Positions 57,241-64,000 of a stretch of 64,000 nt of DNA are shown in pieces; position 1 is the first letter of the stretch, and the number at the start of each line of letters is the position of its first letter. The stretch lies in the NCBI RefSeq assembly GCF_015679265.1, contig NZ_CP064942.1:744001-808000 (forward strand), given 5' to 3'. This DNA comes from Pontivivens ytuae (lineage in GTDB: Bacteria; Pseudomonadota; Alphaproteobacteria; Rhodobacterales; Rhodobacteraceae). The translations under genes and the position numbers were made by a program. Under the pieces are notes generated by a model. That model saw nothing but the letters and a program-made list of their open reading frames with translations. It did not search any database and had not been told where the DNA came from.

Positions 57241-57292
57241 TATCCCCGCCGGAGGCATCCGGCATCGGCCGCAGGCGCCTCCGGCGGGGATA
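57241..57292. repeat. Hairpin repeat (TATCCCCGCCGGAGGC family), copy 2
   Basis: A full inverted repeat: TATCCCCGCCGGAGGC (57241-57256) pairs with GCCTCCGGCGGGGATA (57277-57292). It fills the gap between glgP and glgB. It is nearly identical to 710-761. Confidence 0.8.
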
Positions 57293-57320
57293 TTTCAGGC
57301 AAGAAGAAAGGGGCGGCCCG

Positions 57321-59792
57321 TCAGGGCAGCACGTTCCAGATCTCCCGCGCGTATTGCCGGATCGTCCGGTCGGAGCTGAAATAGCCCATGCGCGCCGAGT
57401 TGCGGATCGCCATCGCGCGCCAGGTCGCCCGGTCGCGCCAGAGCGCATCCACGTCCCGCTGGGCCGCGGCATAAGCGTCGAAATCGGCGGCGACCATGAA
57501 CCAGTCCGACAGGCGCACGCCCGCGATCAGATCGCGATAGCGGTTCCGGTCGTCGGGCGAGAACACGCCGCTCTCGATCGCGGTGAGCGCCTGGGCAAGC
57601 TCCGGCGAGGCGGCGATGACCTCCTCGGGGTCATAGCCCTCGGCCCGCTTCGCCGCGACCTCGGCCGCGGTCAGGCCGAAGATCACGATGTTCTCGTGGC
57701 CCGCATGCTCGCGCATCTCGACATTTGCACCATCCAGCGTGCCGATGGTCAGCGCGCCGTTGATCGCGAACTTCATGTTGCCGGTGCCCGACGCCTCCAT
57801 CCCCGCGGTGGAGATCTGTTCGGAGAGGTCCGCGGCCGGGACCATCGCCTCGGCAAGGCTGACGTTATAGTTCGGCAGGAAGGCGATGCGCAGCACGTCG
57901 CGCGTCGCGGGGTCGTTGTTGATGACCCGCGCCACGTCGTTGGCGAGCTTGATGATGAGCTTCGCGTTGTGATAGCTCGCCGCCGCCTTGCCCGCGATCA
58001 GCTTCACCCGCGGCACCCAGTCGCGCTCGGGATGCGAGCGGATCTGATCGTAGAGCGCGACCGTCTCCACGATGTTGAGGAGCTGGCGCTTGTACTCGTG
58101 GATCCGCTTGATCTGAATATCGAACATCATGTCGGGATCGACGCTCAGGCCCACCCGCGACTTGATGAGGTCCGACAGCCGCGCCTTGTTCGCCCGCTTG
58201 ATCGCGGCGAAGCGGTGCTGCGCGTTCACGTCGTCGGCGACCGCGTCGAGTGCCTTCATCTGCTCGAGGTCCGACAGGATGCCGTCGCCCGCCACGTCGC
58301 GGGCCATCTCGTAGAGCTCCGGGTTCACCTGCGCGAGCCAGCGGCGCGGCGTCACGCCGTTGGTCTTGTTGTTGATGCGCAGCGGGTAGAGCTGGTGCAG
58401 GTCGTGGAAGACCGTCTTCTTCATCAGCTCCGTGTGCAGGCCGGAGACGCCGTTGATCGAATGCGCACCGACGAAGGCGAGGTTGCCCATGCGCACCCGC
58501 CGCTCGCCGTTCTCGTCGATCAGGCTCATCGCCGCGATCTGCTCGTCGTCGAAGGTTCCGGCGGCCCGCGCCTCCTTCAGCACACGCGCGTTGATCTGGT
58601 AGATGAGCTGCATGTGCCGCGGCAGCAGCCGTTCGAAGAGCGGCACCGGCCAGCTCTCCAGCGCCTCGGGCAGCAGGGTGTGGTTGGTATAGGCCACCGT
58701 CCGCTTGGTGATGTCCCAGGCGAGGTCGAAATCGAGGCCGTGCTCATCGATCAGCAGGCGCATCAGCTCGGCCACGCTCACCGCCGGGTGCGTGTCGTTG
58801 AGCTGGATCGCGGCCTTCTCGGGCAGCGAGGTGATCCGCCCGAACTGCTGGACGTGCCGGCGCAGGATGTCCTGCAGCGAGGCCGACGAGAAGAAATACT
58901 CCTGCCGCAGCCGCAGCTCCTGCCCCGCCGGCGTCTCGTCCGCGGGATAGAGCACGCGGCTCAGCGCCTCCGCCTTGTTGCTGTCGCGCAGCGCGCCCAT
59001 GTGGTCGCCCGCGTTGAAGGCGTCGAGCTTCAGCGGGTCGATCGGCTCGGCCCGCCACAGGCGCAGGGTGTTCACGCGCTTGGCCTGCCAGCCGACGATC
59101 GGCGTGTCGAAGGCCTCGGCATGGAACCGCTCCGCCGGACGCCAGGTGCAGCTATTGCCGTCGAACTTGGTCTCGCCGCCGAAGCCGATCTCGTACGCGC
59201 TCTCGCGCCGCTCGAACTCCCAGGGGTTGCCGTGCTCGAGCCAGGTCTCGGGCAGTTCAACCTGCCAGCCGTCGCTCAGCTCCTGTCGGAACATGCCGTT
59301 CTGGTAGCGGATGCCGTAGCCATAGGCGGGGATGTCGACGCTCGCCATCGATTCCATGAAACAGGCGGCGAGACGGCCGAGACCACCATTGCCCAGCGCC
59401 GCGTCGGGCTCCAGCTCCCGGATCAGGTCGAGCTCGACGCCGAGCTCGCTCAGCGCCTCCTGCATCTCCTCCACGAGGCCCATGTTCGACATGGCATCGC
59501 GCATGAGGCGGCCGATCAGGAACTCCATCGACAGGTAGTAGACCCGCTTGCTTTCCTTCCGGTACGTGTCGCGCGTCGACTCCATCCACCGGGTCACGAC
59601 GCGGTCGCGGACAACGAGGATGACGGCGGTGAGCCAGTCGTCGGGCGTGGCGACGGTCGCGTCCTTGCCGATCCGGTAGGTCAGGCGGTCCACGATATCG
59701 TGGGCCAGGCGCGCGGGGTCGGAGCTCTTGGGCGTGGCTTGCGGCAGGTCGGAGGCCACCGCGACAACGCGGCTGGGCTGCGCTTGGGTCAT
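57321..59792 (-). CDS. glgP: Glycogen phosphorylase
   Basis: An 823-residue GT35 phosphorylase that releases glucose-1-phosphate from glycogen ends. The substrate loop GNGGLGRLAACFMES and the pyridoxal-phosphate Lys in EASGTGNMKFAINGAL are present, followed by GTLDGANVEM. It starts at ATG 59792 (MTQAQPSRVV), giving a normal length; the longer open frame continues antisense into the neighbouring region. It is the first gene of the leftward glycogen cluster and diverges from the GH13 gene at 60019 across a 226-base shared promoter region. Confidence 0.97.
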   Translation of the reverse strand: MTQAQPSRVVAVASDLPQATPKSSDPARLAHDIVDRLTYRIGKDATVATPDDWLTAVILVVRDRVVTRWMESTRDTYRKESKRVYYLSMEFLIGRLMRDAMSNMGLVEEMQEALSELGVELDLIRELEPDAALGNGGLGRLAACFMESMASVDIPAYGYGIRYQNGMFRQELSDGWQVELPETWLEHGNPWEFERRESAYEIGFGGETKFDGNSCTWRPAERFHAEAFDTPIVGWQAKRVNTLRLWRAEPIDPLKLDAFNAGDHMGALRDSNKAEALSRVLYPADETPAGQELRLRQEYFFSSASLQDILRRHVQQFGRITSLPEKAAIQLNDTHPAVSVAELMRLLIDEHGLDFDLAWDITKRTVAYTNHTLLPEALESWPVPLFERLLPRHMQLIYQINARVLKEARAAGTFDDEQIAAMSLIDENGERRVRMGNLAFVGAHSINGVSGLHTELMKKTVFHDLHQLYPLRINNKTNGVTPRRWLAQVNPELYEMARDVAGDGILSDLEQMKALDAVADDVNAQHRFAAIKRANKARLSDLIKSRVGLSVDPDMMFDIQIKRIHEYKRQLLNIVETVALYDQIRSHPERDWVPRVKLIAGKAAASYHNAKLIIKLANDVARVINNDPATRDVLRIAFLPNYNVSLAEAMVPAADLSEQISTAGMEASGTGNMKFAINGALTIGTLDGANVEMREHAGHENIVIFGLTAAEVAAKRAEGYDPEEVIAASPELAQALTAIESGVFSPDDRNRYRDLIAGVRLSDWFMVAADFDAYAAAQRDVDALWRDRATWRAMAIRNSARMGYFSSDRTIRQYAREIWNVLP

Positions 59793-60018
59793 GTCGGAGC
59801 ACTTTCGCTGGGGCCGCGGAGGCCTATTGCCCCGCAGCATCGAAGTCCGCGGCACGATATGCGGGCTTTTTGCTGCGATGCAAGAGCCCCCCGGACACAT
59901 GCCGCAGCGAAGATCGAAGCGGTTTGAGAAGGTGGTGCTTTTCAGCCCCTCCATGGCGGTTGACGGCCCGGAAAGCCGCGCCAAGTGGCGCGGCAGCACC
60001 AATTCGGGGAGGAAAAAC

Positions 60019-62367
60019 ATGATCCGCCGTGACGAAACCGCCACGCTCGCGCTTGCAGACTGGGTTCGCGACACGCTGGACGGGGCGGAGACGAGTTTCG
60101 CCGGGCAGGAGGTGCTGGCCCGCCGCATGGGCGCCCATCTCAACGAGAGGCTCTGCGAGGCGATCTTCTGGACGCCGGAACTGCTGGAGGCCCGCGTGCC
60201 CGAGGGCGACGTCTATCTGGAGGTGCTGACGCCGCGCGAGCCGCTCGACCTGCAGACCGCGCGGCAGAGCGTCACCTTCGATATCGAGCGCGTGCCGATG
60301 GCGCGGGTCGACGCCTTCAGCCTCGTTGCCGCCGATGGCCTGACTGCCGGTACACGGGAGCAGATCGGCTCCTTCTACCGTCTCGCCTATCGGGGTGCCG
60401 ACGCCGAATGGTACCACATCCTCGACCCCATGGCGTGGTCGCTTCCCTTCGGCGCCTTCACGCCCGCGGAGTTCTACGACGTCGAGGCCCTCTTCGCCGA
60501 CCGGGCCGATGCGGACTACTGGCGGCAGTTCGCGGGCGACGCCCCGCACAAGTTCGGCCCGCCCGTCAGCATCCAGCAGATCCACGTCCCCACGGCCACC
60601 GCGGGCGGTACGCTGGCTGCCCTCACCGCCCTCTACGAACGCCTCGCCGAGCGGGTGCGCCGCGGGGTGGAGCTGGAACCCGCCGAACGCCTCTTCGCCG
60701 GTTACGACGCGGTGCAACTGCTCCCCGTCGAGCCCACCACCGTCTACGAGGCCGGCCCTGCCTTCTGGCAGGAGGAGCCGGGCGAGGACATTGCCACGGT
60801 GGAGCTCATGCGCCCCGACACCACCAACTGGGGCTACGACGTGGTGATCGCGGGCATGTCCACCGTGAACCCGGTGCTCCTGGAATCGGGCCGCCCGGAC
60901 GAGCTGGTGGACTTCGCCGCCGCCCTCCACACCTTCCCGCGGCCCAAGAAGCTGATCCTCGACGTCGTCTTCGGCCATTCCGACAACCAGGGGACGGAGG
61001 TGCTGAACTCCTACTGGTTCGCCGGGCCGAACATGTACGGGCAGAACATGAACTACCGCCACCCCACCGTGCGCGCCCTGATGCTGGAGATGCAGCGCCG
61101 CAAGGTAAATTTCGGCGCGGACGGCGTGCGGGTCGACGGCGCGCAGGACTTCAAGTGGTGGGATGCGGAGGCAGAGACGCTGCGCCACGACGACGAATAC
61201 CTCCAGCAGATGTCCGACATCGTGCAGGAGGTCGCGGGCACTCGCTACCGCCCCTGGTTCGTCTTCGAGGACGGCCGCCCCTGGCCGCAGGAGGACTGGG
61301 AGCTCTCCTCGACCTACCGCGCGGTGATCGAGAACCAGCCGGATCCCGACGTCTTCCAATGGGGCCCGCTCACCTTCGCCCACAACACGCCCTTCCTCTA
61401 CGGCTTCTGGCTGTCGAAATGGTGGCGGATCCGGGAGATCCTGAACCACGGCGCCAACTGGATTTCGGGCTGCGCCAATCATGACACCCTGCGCCGCGGC
61501 ACGCAGGTCGACACCAAGCTCAACATCAACACCCGCCTCGGCAACACGCGGATGGAGATCCTGGACAAGGCCTATGACAACCCGGCCATCCAGATAGTGA
61601 CCTACGCGGCCTTTCCGGGTGTGCCGATGGATTTCCTCAACGCTTCCGCCCGCGCCTCCTGGGGCTTCATCCGCAACCAGGACGACCGCTACGGCGTGAA
61701 AGTCGTGTCGGAGGAGGCGATCAGCCTCAAATGGCAAGTGGACGAGTATTCCTACTCCCTGCCCCAGTCCTTCCCGCGCCTGAAGGCTCTCGGCTTCGAG
61801 GATCGCGAGAGCCTGGTGCGGTTCATGGAGTTCCTGCCCGCCCTCGTCGAGGTCACCGATTACGACCTCAACGTTATCGCGAAACTGCTCAACGAGGTGG
61901 ACCCGCCGCTCGACGGCCCGCACCCGGTCACCGTGGCGACGCTCAAGGAGATCGCACGCGCCTGGATGGACGACATGCACGAATACTGCAACGTCGCCCG
62001 CCACCACGCGCAGCTCTCCCCGGCGCAAACGAAGTTCAATCACGAACTGCGAGAGTTCCGCCGGGCAAGGCCGTGGCTGCGCGAAAACCTCAACGAACGC
62101 GACCGCTTCGACTACCGCCGCCCGGTGGAGGGCACGGTGCTCTTCACCTCGCTGCGCCACGGCCCGGACGGCGAGCAGGTCTACATGATCGCCCATATGG
62201 AGGGCGGCCCGACCGGCGAATTCGACCCCCTGCGCCTGCCGATCGACGGGCTCGAAGGCTTCGGGTGGGAGGTCGCCCTGCGCACGCCCCCCATCGGCGG
62301 CGACTACATCAGCGGCCCGCTCACGCTCCACGACAGCCAGGGCGTCGTCTTCACCCGCCGCCCCTGA
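60019..62367 (+). CDS. GH13-type enzyme, probable glucosylglycerol hydrolase
   Basis: A 782-residue cytoplasmic protein with a ~250-residue N-terminal region before a GH13-like barrel. Candidate catalytic residues lie in GVRVDGAQDFKWW (nucleophile Asp), FVFEDGRPWP (acid Glu) and SGCANHDTLRRG (Asp). Its size and the GAQDFKWWD and YGQNMNYRHP context resemble glucosylglycerol hydrolases (GghA), which release glucose from the compatible solute glucosylglycerol. A related glucosylglycerate or α-glucoside hydrolase cannot be excluded. It starts at ATG 60019 after GGGGAGG. It diverges from glgP, suggesting joint control of carbon store and osmolyte. Confidence 0.6.
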   Translation: MIRRDETATLALADWVRDTLDGAETSFAGQEVLARRMGAHLNERLCEAIFWTPELLEARVPEGDVYLEVLTPREPLDLQTARQSVTFDIERVPMARVDAFSLVAADGLTAGTREQIGSFYRLAYRGADAEWYHILDPMAWSLPFGAFTPAEFYDVEALFADRADADYWRQFAGDAPHKFGPPVSIQQIHVPTATAGGTLAALTALYERLAERVRRGVELEPAERLFAGYDAVQLLPVEPTTVYEAGPAFWQEEPGEDIATVELMRPDTTNWGYDVVIAGMSTVNPVLLESGRPDELVDFAAALHTFPRPKKLILDVVFGHSDNQGTEVLNSYWFAGPNMYGQNMNYRHPTVRALMLEMQRRKVNFGADGVRVDGAQDFKWWDAEAETLRHDDEYLQQMSDIVQEVAGTRYRPWFVFEDGRPWPQEDWELSSTYRAVIENQPDPDVFQWGPLTFAHNTPFLYGFWLSKWWRIREILNHGANWISGCANHDTLRRGTQVDTKLNINTRLGNTRMEILDKAYDNPAIQIVTYAAFPGVPMDFLNASARASWGFIRNQDDRYGVKVVSEEAISLKWQVDEYSYSLPQSFPRLKALGFEDRESLVRFMEFLPALVEVTDYDLNVIAKLLNEVDPPLDGPHPVTVATLKEIARAWMDDMHEYCNVARHHAQLSPAQTKFNHELREFRRARPWLRENLNERDRFDYRRPVEGTVLFTSLRHGPDGEQVYMIAHMEGGPTGEFDPLRLPIDGLEGFGWEVALRTPPIGGDYISGPLTLHDSQGVVFTRRP

Positions 62368-62603
62368 TAGGCCCCAAGGTGCTCCCGCCCCCTCGTCCCG
62401 GCCCGGGGCGCCGGGCTCGGCGTTGGGCCGGGCCGCGCCTCCGGCCCGGAGGCCCCTTGCCTTCGATTTCGCCCAAGTACTCGAAGGCACACCTGCGGCC
62501 GGGCGTCGCGGCTTGAGTATTTGCACGAACTCGAAAACGGGGTTTTGACTGTCGCGGGCTGTCGGAATGCCTAGATAGGGACCGAGGCAGAGCGGGAGGA
62601 TCC

Positions 62604-64000
62604 ATGCGACCCACCTATCCGGTGACGCGCGACGTCGTACTCGTGGGCGGCGGCCACGCCCATGCCCTCGTCCTGCGCAAGTGGGGGATGAAGCCGCTGC
62701 CCGGCGCGCGGCTCACCGTCATCACCCCCGATCCGACCGCGCCCTATACCGGCATGCTGCCGGGCTTCGTCGCCGGGCACTATGCGCGCGACGAGCTTGA
62801 GATCGACATGGTGCGCCTCGCCCGCTTCGCCGGCGCGCGCGTCGTGCCCGCCCGCGCCATCGGCCTCGACCGGGCGAACAAGCGCGTCGAGGTCAGCGGC
62901 CGCCCCCCGATCGCCTACGACGTCGCCTCGATCAACGTGGGCATTACCGCGATCCTGCCCGACCTGCCGGGCTTCGCCGAACATGCGGTGCCCGCGAAGC
63001 CCCTCGGCCTCTTCGCCGACCGGTGGGAGGCCTATGTCGCCCGCGTCGAGAACGGCGAGGTCGCGCCCAGCATCGCGGTGATCGGCTGCGGCATCGCGGG
63101 GGCCGAGCTCGCGCTCGCCATGCGCCACCGCCTGCGCGACCGCGCCCCGAAGATCCACATCCTGGAGGAGCGCGACGCGCTGTCCGGTGCCAGCCCCAAG
63201 GCCCGCGCGAAGCTCAACGCCGCCCTCGCCGAGGCCGAGGTCACGGTGCTCGACGGCGCACGGGTGATCGAGGTCCACGCAGACTGCGTCGACACCAAGC
63301 GCGGCCCGGTGCCCGCCACCTTCATCGTCAGTGCCGCCGGTGCCAACCCGCAGGGCTGGATCGCCGACATAGGCCTGGAGCAGTGCGACGGCTTCATCTG
63401 CGTCGACAAGTACCTGCGCAGCGTCGACGACAAGAGCATCTTCGCCGCCGGGGACTGCGCCCACATGGTCCACGCCCCGCGGCAGAAGGCGGGCGTCTAC
63501 GCCGTGCGCCAAGCCCCCTTCCTCCACGACAACATCCGCGCGAGCCTGGGCGCCGGGCGCCTGCGCGAGTACACGCCGCAGGGCGACTACCTCAAGCTCG
63601 TCTCCGTCGGACGGCAGAGCGCCGTGGCCGATTGGCACGGCCTCGCCCCCTCCGGCGACTGGCTCTGGGGCTGGAAGGATCGGATCGACCGCAAGTTCAT
63701 GGACCAGTTCGAAGAGTTGCCGAAGATGGAGGTCGACAGCCATGTTCCCAGCGACGCGGCGAAGGGGGTCGCGACGCTTGTGGCCGCCCAACCGCTCTGC
63801 GGTGGGTGTGGGGCGAAGGTCGGCGCGGGCGATCTCGCCGAACAGCTCGCCACCCTGCCCCGCCCCGCGCGCAACGACGTGGCCCGCGGCGCCGGAGATG
63901 ACGCCGCACTGCTGCACCACAATGGCGGCTTCCAGACCTTCACTACGGACCACTTCCGCGGCTTCGTCGACGACTGGTGGACGCTGACGCGCATCGCGGC
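62604..64000 (+). CDS. selD: FAD-dependent oxidoreductase-SelD fusion (3' truncated by window)
   Basis: An open frame from ATG 62604 (GGGAGGA upstream) with no stop before the window edge, 465 codons seen. Residues ~8-370 form a pyridine-nucleotide-disulfide oxidoreductase: FAD motif VGGGHAHALVL, second Rossmann VIGCGIAGAELALAM and FAAGDCAHM. Residues ~392 onward begin a selenide, water dikinase: LCGGCGAKVGAGDLAEQL, the SelD active-site Cys region, then GDDAALL. SelD makes selenophosphate for Sec or 2-selenouridine in tRNA. Such fusions are known in proteobacteria; the oxidoreductase partner may deliver reduced selenium. SelD activity depends on the missing C-terminal part. Confidence 0.85.
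   Translation, partial: MRPTYPVTRDVVLVGGGHAHALVLRKWGMKPLPGARLTVITPDPTAPYTGMLPGFVAGHYARDELEIDMVRLARFAGARVVPARAIGLDRANKRVEVSGRPPIAYDVASINVGITAILPDLPGFAEHAVPAKPLGLFADRWEAYVARVENGEVAPSIAVIGCGIAGAELALAMRHRLRDRAPKIHILEERDALSGASPKARAKLNAALAEAEVTVLDGARVIEVHADCVDTKRGPVPATFIVSAAGANPQGWIADIGLEQCDGFICVDKYLRSVDDKSIFAAGDCAHMVHAPRQKAGVYAVRQAPFLHDNIRASLGAGRLREYTPQGDYLKLVSVGRQSAVADWHGLAPSGDWLWGWKDRIDRKFMDQFEELPKMEVDSHVPSDAAKGVATLVAAQPLCGGCGAKVGAGDLAEQLATLPRPARNDVARGAGDDAALLHHNGGFQTFTTDHFRGFVDDWWTLTRIA

Overview
This looks like a chromosomal segment from a marine alphaproteobacterium, most likely Rhodobacterales (Roseobacter group). The evidence is high GC, DctP/Q/M TRAP transporters, a methylmalonyl-CoA epimerase next to a DUF1467 protein, gatC-gatA, an oxidoreductase-SelD fusion, and Rhodobacteraceae-style intergenic hairpin repeats. 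Coding density is high. There is no rRNA, phage gene, transposase gene or CRISPR array. One tRNA-Ser(GCT) is present. The last gene runs off the right edge and the first off the left edge.

0-6.4 kb holds housekeeping genes: a 2-hydroxyacid dehydrogenase end, slyX, then a leftward group (guanine deaminase, ankyrin protein, gatC, gatA, Excalibur protein), an MFS transporter and a cold-shock gene. 6.6-12 kb is a rightward stress operon: TerC, a 30-residue membrane peptide, an XpaC-like protein, TelA, an SPFH-GYF protein and a double zinc-ribbon membrane protein. 12-18 kb encodes a 1971-residue surface or secreted protein with cadherin-like repeats and two von Willebrand A domains. It is followed by a periplasmic 5'-nucleotidase, a lipoprotein, an omega-aminotransferase, the tRNA, and an uptake and activation block (acyl-CoA ligase, BASS carrier, TRAP transporter).

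28-35 kb contains two regulator/transporter pairs, MarR/EamA and TetR/RND efflux. Each has a visible palindrome in its divergent promoter. Between them lies an OmpR-type regulator whose phosphoacceptor Asp is replaced by Glu. 35.8-44 kb encodes two more giant extracellular proteins: a DUF5060-type glycoside hydrolase, and a protein of four 240-residue RTX-like units arranged A-B-A-B. They share C-terminal modules with each other and with the 12-18 kb protein.

47-62.4 kb is a complete glycogen cluster on the minus strand (glgP, glgB, glgC, glgA, glgX, a GH13 alpha-glucosidase), interrupted by a LysE exporter and an unknown small gene. A probable glucosylglycerol hydrolase diverges from glgP, so storage glucan and a compatible solute may be handled together. 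Intergenic gaps here and elsewhere hold at least four families of hairpin repeats. One is a ~144 bp element with terminal inverted repeats, present three times, and one of its copies is interrupted by another palindromic element.
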